NCBI RefSeq assembly: GCF_003340565.1
Contig: NZ_QPLK01000002.1
Span: 1 to 64,000, forward strand
Reading direction: 5' to 3'
From: Rhodovulum sp. 12E13
Lineage (GTDB): Bacteria; Pseudomonadota; Alphaproteobacteria; Rhodobacterales; Rhodobacteraceae
DNA: 64,000 nucleotides
Below the pieces are notes generated by a model that was not told the DNA's origin, searched no databases, and worked only from the letters and a program-made list of their open reading frames with translations. Of this stretch, positions 1-11,191 are shown in pieces. A program made the translations under genes and the position numbers. Each line of letters begins with the position of its first letter. The first letter of the stretch is position 1.

Positions 1-56
1 GTCTGCTTCTTCTTCATCGCGTGGCGGAGGCCGGGAAAGGCGGGCTGCTTGGGCAT
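1..56 (-). CDS. Transposase, IS5-type, N-terminal fragment cut by window edge
   Basis: Only the first 18 codons are inside the window. Read leftward from the ATG at 56, they give MPKQPAFPGLRHAMKKKQ, preceded by a strong Shine-Dalgarno (AAGGAGG, on the minus strand just right of the ATG). The start with a Met-Lys-Lys-Lys-Gln segment resembles the N-termini of IS5-family DDE transposases that I recall from Paracoccus and relatives. The catalytic residues lie outside the window, so neither intactness nor exact IS family can be judged. The right end of the element probably lies within about 60-70 bp to the right of the ATG. Its position beside an integrase scar fits an accessory region. Confidence 0.6.
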   Translation of the reverse strand, partial: MPKQPAFPGLRHAMKKKQ

Positions 57-505
57 CGGGGGCCTCCTTCGTGGTCCCGCCCAGTCTACCCCACGCCGAT
101 CAGAGAGCGAGGTTTTTCAGACGTTCCCATTGATCCGATTGCACCAGACAACCCCAATCGAACCAGATTCCCCCCAATTCTGTCGAACTTCGGCTACCCG
201 GCCCCGGTGGAGGCACCGCCATCAACCCGAAGCCATGCCCCTGGGTGGGTCGCGCTCCACCCTGAGGCGGCAGCACAGGCCGTGCCCGGTGCCGTAGTAC
301 GAATCGTAGTACCAACGGTGCCTGTTGACCGCGCCTCCGGCCCACTGCTACCCCAGCAAACGCTGAGTGCAGGGCCACAGAGGGTGCTGTGACGGGAGCC
401 AGCCAAGGGCAACCACGCCCTCCGGCAGCACCATCTCCACAGACAACCCTCTGGCTCTCCTCAGCTTTTCTGGAGCTGACCGGAGGCGTAGAACATGCCC
501 CGGAG
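57..505. other. Gene-free stretch between IS end and integrase
   Basis: This 449-bp stretch has no convincing gene. The left 60-70 bp is probably the leader and terminal end of the insertion sequence. The middle (about 120-419) has short open frames on both strands with no start signal and no recognisable protein; a short minus-strand stretch around 280-310 rich in Tyr (WYYDSYYGTG) might be the remains of a small secreted protein, but stops interrupt it. The right end is the first copy of the 80-bp inverted repeat described separately. It looks like degraded accessory DNA. Confidence 0.6.
420..499 (+). repeat. 80-bp inverted repeat, copy 1 (att-like, contains tRNA-Thr 3' end)
   Basis: This 80-bp segment matches the reverse complement of 1686-1765 at 79 of 80 positions; the one difference is G here versus A in the other copy, within CTCTG(G/A)CTCTCC. 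It begins with CTCCGGCAGCACCA, the last 14 nt of the tRNA-Thr gene including its encoded CCA, continues through the leader of the integrase gene, and ends at the first codons (ATGCC). To its left the sequence is not tRNA, so identity starts exactly at the tRNA-derived core, as in a phage-side (attP-like) junction. To its right the next bases are the 3' end of the integrase gene on the opposite strand. Confidence 0.9.
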
Positions 506-1690
506 CTACACCGCCGCTTTCATCCACTTGGCGAGGACCTCAAGCGGGTAGCCCCTGCCGTAGCTGTGCCCCACGCCTTCGGTCTGCCAACCACCAATCT
601 GGTCCACGATGTCAGCCGGGCACTCGACGGCTCGGAGGCGATCCCTCATCGAGTGGCGAAAGCTGTGCATGGTGCAGCGCTCAGGGACGTGTGGCTTCAT
701 CCATTTGTTCAGCGCCGCGCTGGCAGAGTTCGCGCTGGTCGCGTCTCCCTTGTTGTAGCGAGGGAAGGCGAACTCGCTGCCGGTCGGCTCAGCAATGATC
801 CGATGAGCGGCCCACAGCGATACGCCAACAAGGGGGACCGTCCTTGCGCTTGTCGAGGTTTTCAGCCGCCGCCATGGATGCTCGCGGATGAGTACGTGCG
901 GGATGGGCGCGTCGAGGACGATGTCCTCCCGAAGAAGACCCACAGCCTCGGCGAGGCGTATCCCGGTGTCGGACACAAGCGCCACGAGCCAGCGAGCCTC
1001 GTCATCGACGGCATAGCATCTCTCTTGGACCTTGCGGATGTCCACCAGCGAGAGCGGCTGTCGATCCTCCACACCGGCCTTCCGGTCGTAGTAGACCCCG
1101 GCGAATGGATTGGTGAGGGTTATCCCGATCTCCGAGGCGGCGAAGTTGATCACGGAGCGAACCGTGCCGAAGACCCTCGTGATGCTGCTGCCCGACAGTT
1201 GTCGCTTGATCAGTGCATCGCGGAAGGCGTTGGCGTCGGCCCGCTTGTAGGCTGAGATGTCCTTGTCGCCGCAGGCGTCGATGACGTATCCGCATGACCG
1301 TTCCGCAGCTCTGTGGAAGGTGGCAGGGCGGTTGGCCCCCTTGAGCCGCAAGTAGAGCGCGACGGCCTCGCTGAGGCTGATCCCCTGCTCCTCTGTCTCA
1401 GGCTGGGCCAAGGGCGACCCAGGCATGGCGATGGGACGAGACCCGCCCATCCTGAGGAGGTGCTTACCCGGCAGGTCCATGCTGTGCATCCGCAGGAAGT
1501 GCCAATGCTCGTCGAGCTGCTGCGACGCCTTGAGCGCCCGCGCTCTGGCCACCGAGGCCGACCTCGTCCTCAGAGAGAAGGAAATCTTGCCGCTCGTGTA
1601 GTGGTCTCGCAGGTCGCTCGGGACCCGTCGCGTGAAGTAGAACACCCCCTGCTTCTCGAATGTGAAAGGGGCGGATTTGTTCTCCGGCAT
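506..1690 (-). CDS. Tyrosine recombinase (phage/ICE-type integrase)
   Basis: A 394-residue site-specific tyrosine recombinase. The N-terminal part (about 10-60: FYFTRRVPSDLRDHY) is the short domain usual in alphaproteobacterial phage integrases, followed by a core-binding helical domain and a catalytic domain. Catalytic residues are visible: Arg in DTGIRLAEA, Lys in RRLKTSTSARTVPL, His-x-x-Arg in HSFRHSMRDRL, Trp in GGWQTEG and the nucleophilic Tyr in GHSYGRGY, close to the C-terminus as expected. It starts at the ATG inside the 80-bp repeat copy 2, 61 nt from the CCA end of tRNA-Thr, and reads away from the tRNA; its stop lies 6 bp from repeat copy 1. It appears complete. No other phage or element genes are visible, so this is an integrase-only remnant or the edge of an element that continues to the left. 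Confidence 0.93.
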   Translation of the reverse strand: MPENKSAPFTFEKQGVFYFTRRVPSDLRDHYTSGKISFSLRTRSASVARARALKASQQLDEHWHFLRMHSMDLPGKHLLRMGGSRPIAMPGSPLAQPETEEQGISLSEAVALYLRLKGANRPATFHRAAERSCGYVIDACGDKDISAYKRADANAFRDALIKRQLSGSSITRVFGTVRSVINFAASEIGITLTNPFAGVYYDRKAGVEDRQPLSLVDIRKVQERCYAVDDEARWLVALVSDTGIRLAEAVGLLREDIVLDAPIPHVLIREHPWRRLKTSTSARTVPLVGVSLWAAHRIIAEPTGSEFAFPRYNKGDATSANSASAALNKWMKPHVPERCTMHSFRHSMRDRLRAVECPADIVDQIGGWQTEGVGHSYGRGYPLEVLAKWMKAAV

Positions 1691-1751
1691 GTTCTACGCC
1701 TCCGGTCAGCTCCAGAAAAGCTGAGGAGAGTCAGAGGGTTGTCTGTGGAGA

Positions 1752-1765
<14 letters not shown>
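1686..1765 (-). repeat. 80-bp inverted repeat, copy 2 (att site at tRNA-Thr)
   Basis: This is the chromosomal-junction copy of the repeat. On the minus strand it starts in the tRNA-Thr acceptor arm (CTCCGGCAGCACCA), passes through the integrase leader and ends just after the integrase ATG. The tRNA continues unbroken to its right, so this copy has the structure expected for an att junction left by integration into the 3' end of a tRNA. The other copy (420-499) is inverted, whereas att sites flanking an ordinary integrated element are direct repeats and share only the short core. Confidence 0.9.
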
Positions 1766-1826
<61 letters not shown>

Positions 1827-1947
1827 GTCCGACGCGGCCGGTCATACAGGCATGGACCGTGCGTGCAAGGCATTTCTGCCGCAATGCGGGCAGGGCGTGC
1901 CCTGCGCCTCTGGACGTGCCGGGGCATGCTGGCGTAAGGCCCCGCGC

Positions 1948-2166
1948 ATGGGTGGAGGTGGACGCTCCCGCTGGCCCGATGCCGGCACGGTGCCGCGCGA
2001 CGCGCGGTTGAAGGCCGCTCTGCGGGCCAATCTCCGCCGGCGCAAGGCGCGCCCGGCAGAGGAGCAGGCGACGCCCGGCCCCGCGGCAGGCGATCCGGGA
2101 CAGCCGGACGCCCGGGAGGCAGGCAGGCCCGGAGAGAGCGGCCAAGGCGAGAACGGGGGCACTTGA
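1948..2166 (+). CDS. Small conserved basic protein upstream of murA
   Basis: A 72-residue protein starting at ATG 1948 (an in-frame upstream ATG at 1852 would add 32 residues of unlikely sequence). The recognisable part is DARLKAALRANLRRRKA (about residues 18-34), a basic helix like that of short uncharacterised proteins often found just before murA in Rhodobacterales; the rest is Pro/Gly/Glu-rich and probably disordered. The stop codon is 3 bp before the murA start, so the two are very likely co-transcribed. Function unknown. The upstream ribosome-binding site is poor, so the exact start is uncertain. Confidence 0.65.
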   Translation: MGGGGRSRWPDAGTVPRDARLKAALRANLRRRKARPAEEQATPGPAAGDPGQPDAREAGRPGESGQGENGGT

Positions 2167-2169
2167 GGC

Positions 2170-3477
<1,308 letters not shown>

Positions 3478-3479
3478 CG

Positions 3480-3962
3480 ATGCCGGGCGACGCCTCGTTC
3501 GACGAGGGCGGCGAGCGCCCGCTCTTCCTCGCGGCGATGGATGACGAAGGGCTGGCCGTGATCTCGGCGCTGGCGCAGGACGCGGTGTTTCCGGTGTCCG
3601 AGATGCGGTGGCAGCCGCGGCGGCGCCGCTTCGCCGTGCTGCTCAATCGCTTCCGCTGGGAGGACAGGGCGCGTGCCGAGGCGCGCGGGCGCCCCTACGA
3701 GAGGGTGCGGTCGCTGCTGGTGGTCGACGACGTGCTGGCGGTGCGCAGCCAGGGCATCGACCGGTCGGAGGCCGAGACGGTGCTGTCGCTGCTCTCGGTG
3801 ACGTGGGAGCCGGGCGAGGACGGTGCGGGCCGCGTGCTGCTGACCCTCGCCGGGGACGGGGCGGTGGGCCTCGAGGCCGAGTGCCTCGACGTGACCCTGA
3901 AGGACGTGACCCGCCCCTACGCGGCGCCCTCCGGCACGGCGCCCGGACACGACCTGGACTGA
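3480..3962 (+). CDS. DUF2948 family protein
   Basis: A 160-residue cytoplasmic protein of the alphaproteobacterial DUF2948 family. Typical features are FLAAMDDEGLAVISALAQDA near the N-terminus followed by EMRWQPRRRRFAVLLNRFRWE and RVRSLLVVDDVLAVRSQGID, all well conserved in this family as I know it. It starts at ATG 3480, two bases after the murA stop, and sits between murA and hisD, its usual place in Rhodobacterales. No biochemical role is established and no enzyme motif is visible. The C-terminal tail (APSGTAPGHDLD) is low complexity. Confidence 0.88.
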   Translation: MPGDASFDEGGERPLFLAAMDDEGLAVISALAQDAVFPVSEMRWQPRRRRFAVLLNRFRWEDRARAEARGRPYERVRSLLVVDDVLAVRSQGIDRSEAETVLSLLSVTWEPGEDGAGRVLLTLAGDGAVGLEAECLDVTLKDVTRPYAAPSGTAPGHDLD

Positions 3963-4056
3963 GCATGTCACGGGCCGTTTCCGGACGGCGTGCCTGCGGC
4001 ACGTTCCCTCTTGCCCTTCGGGCGGGGTGGGGCGCTGCCCCCGTCGCCTGCGGCGA

Positions 4057-4090
4057 CTCCCCCGGAGTATTTGAGCCAGGATGATGGGAG
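4057..4090 (+). repeat. Rhodobacterales-type intergenic motif (GGAGTATTTgagccagg)
   Basis: In the 279-bp gap between the DUF2948 gene and hisD there is a CTCCCCCGGAGTATTTGAGC element followed by CAGGATGATGG. I recognise this from many Rhodobacterales genomes as a short, abundant intergenic motif (CCCCGG-GTATTT-nnnCAgATGAaG). It sits in otherwise featureless GC-rich DNA. A degenerate version (GCGTATTTGGGACAGAAAG) occurs near 17415 upstream of the deacetylase-like gene. Its function is unknown. Confidence 0.45.
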
Positions 4091-4241
4091 AGGCGGGGCG
4101 CGCGCAGGCGGCGGGTGCCCGGGCGGGTAGTGTGCCGGACCGCGGCCCGCGCCCGTGGGGCAGGTGCGTCGTGCGCGGGGCGAGTGCTTGTGAGCCGGGC
4201 ATCGGAGCGGTATCTGCCGGCGGGCGAGAGGGGAGAATGCG

Positions 4242-5546
4242 ATGCCGGTCTTTCTGGACAGTGCGGAGCCGGGGTTCGACGCGGCGTTCGGCGCGCTTCT
4301 GACGGCCAAGCGCGAGGAGTCGCCCGAGGTCGAGGGCGCGGTCGACGCGATCATCGCCGACGTGCGGGCGCGGGGCGATGCGGCGCTGGTCGAGCTGACC
4401 GAGCGTTTCGACAGGATCCGTCTGACGCCGGAGACGCTCGCCTTTTCAGAAACGGAGATCGAGGCGCTGGTGGCGAAGGTGCCCGCGGCCGAGCGCTCTG
4501 CACTGGAGATCGCGGCCGATCGCATCCGTGCCTACCACGAGCGCCAGATGCCCCGGGACGAGAGCTGGACCGACGAGGCGGGCGCCGCGCTCGGCTGGCG
4601 GTGGAGCGCGGTGGGCGCGGCCGGACTTTACGTGCCGGGAGGGCTCGCCGCCTACCCGTCGTCGGTACTGATGAACGCGATTCCGGCGCGGGTGGCGGGC
4701 GTGGGCCGGCTGGTGATGACGGTGCCGACGCCTGACGGGGTGGCGGATCCGCTGGTGCTGGCGGCCTGCCGGGTGGCGGGAGTCGACGCGGTCTACCGGG
4801 TGGGCGGCGCGCAGGCGATCGCCGCGCTCGCCTATGGCACCGAGACGATCGCCGCCGTCGACAAGGTGACGGGGCCGGGCAACGCCTACGTCGCCGCCGC
4901 CAAGCGGCGCGTCTTCGGGCGGGTCGGCATCGACATGATCGCGGGGCCCTCGGAGATCCTCGTGATCGCCGACGGCACGGCCGACCCCGACTGGGTGGCG
5001 GTCGATCTGCTCAGCCAGGCCGAGCACGACGAGAGCGCACAGTCGATCCTGATCACGCCCGACGCCGCGTTCGGCCGGGCGGTGGCGCAGGCCGTCGAGG
5101 CGCGGCTGCCCGCGCTCGAGCGGGCCGCCATCGCCGGGGCGAGCTGGCGCGACTATGGCGCGGTGATCGTGGTGCGCGACCTCGACGAGGCCGCCGCCCT
5201 GTCGGACCGGATCGCGCCCGAGCACCTGGAGCTGTGCGTCGACGATCCCGACGCGCTGGCCGGGAAGGTGACCAACGCGGGCGCGATCTTTCTCGGGTCA
5301 TGGACCCCCGAGGCGATCGGCGACTACGTGGGCGGGCCGAACCACGTGCTGCCCACCGCGCGCTCGGCGCGCTTTTCGTCCGGTCTTTCGGTGATGGACT
5401 TTCTCAAGCGCACGACGCTGGCGCGCATGACGCCGGGCGCCCTGGCCCAGGTCGGCCCGGCGGCCGAGACGCTCGCCGCCGCCGAGGGGCTGGGCGCTCA
5501 CGGCCTGTCGGTGCGTCTGCGGCTCGACCGGCTGAACGAGGGGTAG
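4242..5546 (+). CDS. hisD: Histidinol dehydrogenase
   Basis: Last two steps of histidine biosynthesis: NAD-dependent oxidation of L-histidinol to histidine, zinc enzyme, cytoplasmic. The 434-residue length is typical. Visible family motifs: PGNAYVAAAKRRVFG, AGPSEILVIAD, the zinc-ligand segment SQAEHDESAQ, the catalytic Glu-His pair in IAPEHLEL, GGPNHVLPT, and the C-terminal His in GAHGLSV. The ATG at 4242 is preceded by GAGGGGAGAATGCG, a good ribosome-binding site. Position after murA-DUF2948 and before the UPF0262/phosphatase genes is the standard Rhodobacterales arrangement, here interrupted by a CDF transporter gene. Confidence 0.97.
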   Translation: MPVFLDSAEPGFDAAFGALLTAKREESPEVEGAVDAIIADVRARGDAALVELTERFDRIRLTPETLAFSETEIEALVAKVPAAERSALEIAADRIRAYHERQMPRDESWTDEAGAALGWRWSAVGAAGLYVPGGLAAYPSSVLMNAIPARVAGVGRLVMTVPTPDGVADPLVLAACRVAGVDAVYRVGGAQAIAALAYGTETIAAVDKVTGPGNAYVAAAKRRVFGRVGIDMIAGPSEILVIADGTADPDWVAVDLLSQAEHDESAQSILITPDAAFGRAVAQAVEARLPALERAAIAGASWRDYGAVIVVRDLDEAAALSDRIAPEHLELCVDDPDALAGKVTNAGAIFLGSWTPEAIGDYVGGPNHVLPTARSARFSSGLSVMDFLKRTTLARMTPGALAQVGPAAETLAAAEGLGAHGLSVRLRLDRLNEG

Positions 5547-5611
5547 GGGCAGGCCGGGGCTTGCCTCGCCGCGCCCGTGCCCTCACGCTGAGGTGGGCGA
5601 AAGGAGGCGAC

Positions 5612-6250
5612 ATGGCGGGCTGCGCCTGCGGCACGAATGTCAGGTTCGAGGGAGTCTCGCGGCGGTATCGCCGCGTGCTCCTGGCCGTGATCGCGATCAA
5701 CGCGGTCATGTTCGTCGTGGAGATGACGGCGGGTGTGCTCGCGGGATCGCAAGCGCTCAAGGCCGACGCGCTCGACTTTCTCGGCGACACCCTGACCTAT
5801 GCCCTGTCGCTCTGGGCCATCGGTCGGCCGCTGTCGGTGCGGTCGGCCGCGGCGCTGGTGAAGGGCGCGAGCCTTGGGGCCATGGGGCTTTGGGTACTGG
5901 GCGCGACGCTCTGGCAGGTGCTCTCGACGGACGTGCCCGTGGCGCCCGTGATGGGGGCTGTCGGCGCGCTCGCCTTCGCGGCAAACGTTGCCAGTGTTCT
6001 GTTGCTTCTGCGCTACCGCGACGGCGATTCCAACGTGCGCTCGGTGTGGCTGTGCAGCCGCAACGATGCGATCGGCAACGTCGCCGTGATCGGGGCCGCG
6101 GGCTCGGTGGCGCTGACGGGCGCGGCGTGGCCGGACCTGCTGGTCGCCGCGGCGATGGCGGCTCTCTTCCTGTGGTCGTCGGCACAGATCGTCACCCAGG
6201 CCCTCGCCGAGCGTGCCGAGGCGCGCGCCGGGGCGAACGCGCCGACCTGA
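5612..6250 (+). CDS. Short cation diffusion facilitator (CDF) family transporter
   Basis: A 212-residue inner-membrane protein with five or six predicted helices, starting at ATG 5612 behind a perfect AAGGAGG. Cation-coordinating acidic residues are recognisable in QALKADALDFLGDTLTY (helix 2) and in SRNDAIGNVAVIGAAG (helix 5). It lacks the C-terminal cytoplasmic domain of FieF/ZitB-type CDF proteins (usually about 300 residues), like a known short subgroup in Rhodobacterales. The N-terminus has a Cys-rich start (MAGCACGTN) that could bind metal. Substrate unknown; zinc, cobalt or similar is likely by family. It separates hisD from the UPF0262 gene. Confidence 0.85.
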   Translation: MAGCACGTNVRFEGVSRRYRRVLLAVIAINAVMFVVEMTAGVLAGSQALKADALDFLGDTLTYALSLWAIGRPLSVRSAAALVKGASLGAMGLWVLGATLWQVLSTDVPVAPVMGAVGALAFAANVASVLLLLRYRDGDSNVRSVWLCSRNDAIGNVAVIGAAGSVALTGAAWPDLLVAAAMAALFLWSSAQIVTQALAERAEARAGANAPT

Positions 6251-6353
6251 CCCGACGGCGCGCCCGTGCGCAGCCGCGCGCCCTCCGGTGCCGCGCCGGA
6301 TTGCCCCGCACAACGCCCCGCGATAGAGCTTTCGCGTCACAAGGCTGCCGCCC

Positions 6354-6833
6354 ATGTCCCGCATCGCGCATATCGAGATCGACGACTCGCACCTGCCCCC
6401 GCCGACGCCCGAGATCGAGCAGGAGCGGAAGGTGGCGATCTTCGACCTGCTGGAGGACAATTCCTTCGCCCTGCCGCCCCGTGGCGACCAGCCGGTGCCC
6501 CCCGGTCCCTACCGTCTTTCGCTTGCGATCCGCGAGCGCAGGCTCGTCTTCGATATCGCCCAGGAGGAGGGGGCGCAAGTCGGCGAGTTCCACCTGTCGC
6601 TGTCGCCCTTCCGGCAGGTGGTCAAGGATTACTGGCAGATCTGCGAAAGCTACTTCGACGCCGTCAAGAAGCTGCCGCCCAGCCAGATCGAGGCGATCGA
6701 CATGGCCCGGCGCGGCATCCACAACGAGGGCGCGCGGGTGCTTCAGGAGCGGCTCGAGGGCAAGGCCGAGGTCGACATCGATACGGCGCGGCGGCTCTTC
6801 ACCCTGATCTGCGTGCTGCATTACGGTATGTGA
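6354..6833 (+). CDS. UPF0262 family protein
   Basis: A 159-residue protein matching the alphaproteobacterial UPF0262 family: N-terminal RIAHIEIDDSHLPPPTPEIE, then EQERKVAIFDLLEDNSF, the segment SLSPFRQVVKDYWQICESYF and a C-terminal DIDTARRLFTLICVLHYG. Length is as in the family. It precedes the low-molecular-weight phosphatase-like gene by 6 nt, its common partner after hisD in this order. No catalytic motif is visible and the function is unknown. Confidence 0.92.
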   Translation: MSRIAHIEIDDSHLPPPTPEIEQERKVAIFDLLEDNSFALPPRGDQPVPPGPYRLSLAIRERRLVFDIAQEEGAQVGEFHLSLSPFRQVVKDYWQICESYFDAVKKLPPSQIEAIDMARRGIHNEGARVLQERLEGKAEVDIDTARRLFTLICVLHYGM

Positions 6834-6839
6834 GGCAGC

Positions 6840-7325
6840 GTGGGTGATCTCCCCTCCTCGATCCTGTTCTGCTGCGACCATAATTCGGTGCGCTCGCCCA
6901 TGGCCGAGGGGCTGGCCAAGAAGATCTACGGCACCCAGGCCTACCTGCAATCCGCCGGCGTGCATGGCGACCGCGAGATCGACGGCTTCGCCATCGCCGT
7001 CTGCGCCGAACTGGGTGTGGAGCTGTCGCGCCACCGCTCGCGCAGTTTCGACGAGATGCAGCAATGGGGCGACGATCTTGGCGGCTTCGACCTGATCGTG
7101 GCGCTCTCGCCCGCCTCGCAGCGTCAGGCGCTGGAGCTGACGCGCACCCACTCGCTCGACGTGCTCTACTGGCCGGTGATGGATCCCACGGGCCTCGGTG
7201 GCACGCGCGAGCGGCAGCTCGAGGCATACCGGCAGGCGCGCGACCAGATCGTGGAGCGCATGATCGCCACCTGGGGCGGCCGAGCGCCCGAACCAGTCGC
7301 GGGCAACGCGGCGCGGGGCGCCTGA
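6840..7325 (+). CDS. Low molecular weight phosphatase-like protein
   Basis: 161 residues, GTG start at 6840, six bases after the UPF0262 stop. The N-terminal P-loop FCCDHNSVRSPMAEG has the C-x5-R signature of low-molecular-weight tyrosine phosphatases and arsenate reductases, but reads CDHNSVRS instead of the canonical CxGNxCRS, so the second active-site cysteine is a valine. A candidate general-acid Asp is present in the late PVMDPTG motif. The divergence suggests a phosphatase or a related binding protein rather than a thiol-dependent arsenate reductase. Gene order (hisD, UPF0262, this gene) is conserved in Rhodobacterales. Confidence 0.85.
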   Translation: MGDLPSSILFCCDHNSVRSPMAEGLAKKIYGTQAYLQSAGVHGDREIDGFAIAVCAELGVELSRHRSRSFDEMQQWGDDLGGFDLIVALSPASQRQALELTRTHSLDVLYWPVMDPTGLGGTRERQLEAYRQARDQIVERMIATWGGRAPEPVAGNAARGA

Positions 7326-7377
7326 CGCGGGCGTGCCGGCGCGCGAGCACGGCGGCGCATGACCGGCCGGCCCGGCC

Positions 7378-8097
7378 TCACGTTCGGGGTTGGATCGGGT
7401 GTGCCGCCGGCCCCGATGCGGGCGCGGCGTTTTCCGCGGGCGGCTCCGGCGGCGGAAAGTGGTCGGCGAAGGTCGCGCGCAGTGCGACGTCGAGATCGGC
7501 CATCGTCACCGGAAGACCGAGATCGACCAGCGAGGTCACGCCGTGCCCCTCGATGCCGCAGGGCACGATTCCGTCGAAATGCGACAGGTCGGGCTCGACG
7601 TTGATGGCGATGCCGTGAAAGCTCACCCACCGCCGCAGGCGGATGCCTATGGCGGCGATCTTGTCCTCCCGCGGGGTGCCGTCGGGCAGAGGCGCCTTTT
7701 CTGGCCGCGGCACCCAGACGCCTACCCGGTCGCGATGCACCACGCCGGCCACGTTGAACCGGTCGAGCGCAGCGATCGCCCAGGCCTCCAGCCGCGAGAC
7801 GAAGGCGCGCACGTCGCGCCCGCGCCGGTTGAGGTCGAGCATGACGTAGACGATGCGCTGCCCCGGCCCGTGATAGGTATATTGTCCGCCCCGCCGCGTC
7901 TCGTGGACCGGGAAGCGGTCGGGCCAGCGGAGATCCTCCTGCCGGGCCGAGGTGCCGGCGGTGTAGAGCGCCGGGTGCTCGAGCAGCCAGATCGCCTCGT
8001 TCGCCGTGCCCGACGCGATGGCGGCGGCGCGCGCTTCCATCTCTGCGACAGCGCGCTGGTAAGGCACCGGCGCCTCCGAGATCAGCCAGTCGGTCAT
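7378..8097 (-). CDS. lipB: Octanoyltransferase (lipoate biosynthesis)
   Basis: Transfers octanoate from acyl carrier protein to lipoyl domains of 2-oxoacid dehydrogenases, the first step of endogenous lipoate synthesis. Start at ATG 8097 gives 239 residues. Key motifs: [17 protein letters not shown] (substrate-binding RGGxxTxHGPGQ), the Lys in [14 protein letters not shown], the FHGIAINV segment and the catalytic Cys in [13 protein letters not shown]. The open frame extends 295 codons further upstream through tRNA-Leu and past the copA start; that part is not coding. The tail after residue 220 is Pro/Ala-rich and unlike the core. Confidence 0.96.
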   Translation of the reverse strand: MTDWLISEAPVPYQRAVAEMEARAAAIASGTANEAIWLLEHPALYTAGTSARQEDLRWPDRFPVHETRRGGQYTYHGPGQRIVYVMLDLNRRGRDVRAFVSRLEAWAIAALDRFNVAGVVHRDRVGVWVPRPEKAPLPDGTPREDKIAAIGIRLRRWVSFHGIAINVEPDLSHFDGIVPCGIEGHGVTSLVDLGLPVTMADLDVALRATFADHFPPPEPPAENAAPASGPAAHPIQPRT

Positions 8098-8308
8098 CCA
8101 TCCGTCCGTTGCCCGAACGGCAGGCCCGCAGCCTGCCCTGCGTGCCACATAGCGCCTCGATGCGGCCGTGTCGTCCCCCCGCTGCTGCGGTTGAAAGCGC
8201 CTCGCGCTCACCGCGCACCGGCACGGCTGCGATGCGGGCCGACGGCGGGCGCATCCCCTCTTGCGAGGCCGCGCGCGACTCGCTAGGTAGCCGCTCACCA
8301 AGTCGCGG

Positions 8309-8395
8309 GCGGTCGTGGCGGAATTGGTAGACGCGCAGCGTTGAGGTCGCTGTGGGGTAAAACCCGTGGAAGTTCGAGTCTTCTCGACCGCACCA
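8309..8395 (+). tRNA. tRNA-Leu(GAG)
   Basis: Class II tRNA: acceptor GCGGTCG pairs with CGACCGC, D-arm TGGCGGAATTGGTAGACGCG, anticodon stem-loop CAGCG-TTGAGGT-CGCTG with anticodon GAG, long variable arm TGGGGTAAAACCCGTG, T-arm GAAGTTCGAGTCTTC, discriminator A and encoded CCA (8393-8395). Length 87 nt with CCA. It is followed directly by an intrinsic terminator. Confidence 0.97.
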
Positions 8396-8403
8396 CCCTT
8401 ATC

Positions 8404-8443
8404 CGAAGAACGCGCCGGCCCTGGTGGCCGGCGCTTCTTGTTT
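8404..8443 (+). terminator. Intrinsic terminator after tRNA-Leu
   Basis: GCGCCGGCC (8412-8420), a 5-nt loop CTGGT and GGCCGGCGC (8426-8434) form a perfect 9-bp GC stem, extended outside by GAAGAA/TTCTTG pairing and followed by TTCTTGTTTC. This ends the tRNA transcript before the copA promoter. Confidence 0.8.
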
Positions 8444-8503
8444 CGGCAGCGACGTCCGCGACATGGCGCCGTCGGGGTGCGGCAAAGCTGACTGGTCCTG
8501 CCC

Positions 8504-8534
8504 TTGACCTTCCAGCGGCTGGAGGCCCCATATG
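8504..8534 (+). promoter_or_regulatory. MerR/CueR-type copper-responsive promoter of copA
   Basis: TTGACC (8504-8509) is the -35, with CATATG (8529-8534) as the -10 separated by 19 bp. The long spacer holds the dyad CTTCCAGC-GGCTGGAGG. Over-long spacers with a CCTTCCAg...cTGGAaGG palindrome are the hallmark of MerR-family activators, and this version resembles CueR boxes at copA promoters. The predicted start site falls around 8541. No MerR-family regulator gene lies in this window, so the activator must be encoded elsewhere. Confidence 0.75.
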
Positions 8535-8565
8535 CCCGATCATGACGCATGATCGGACCCCTGCC

Positions 8566-11100
<2,535 letters not shown>

Positions 11101-11191
11101 CGCCGCCGCCCGGCGGGGGCGACTTGCCTCATCGCCCTGGTGGCCCTTGACGGGATAGGCACGCCCCGCGCGACGATACCGGCGAGGCGCC

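Noticed and set aside
100-400. Small genes in the stretch left of the integrase
   Set aside because: Frames on both strands lack start signals and resemble no protein; probably degraded DNA.
6840-7325. Arsenate reductase (arsC) identity for the low-molecular-weight phosphatase-like gene
   Set aside because: Lacks the second P-loop Cys and has no ars genes nearby; its neighbours are hisD and UPF0262.
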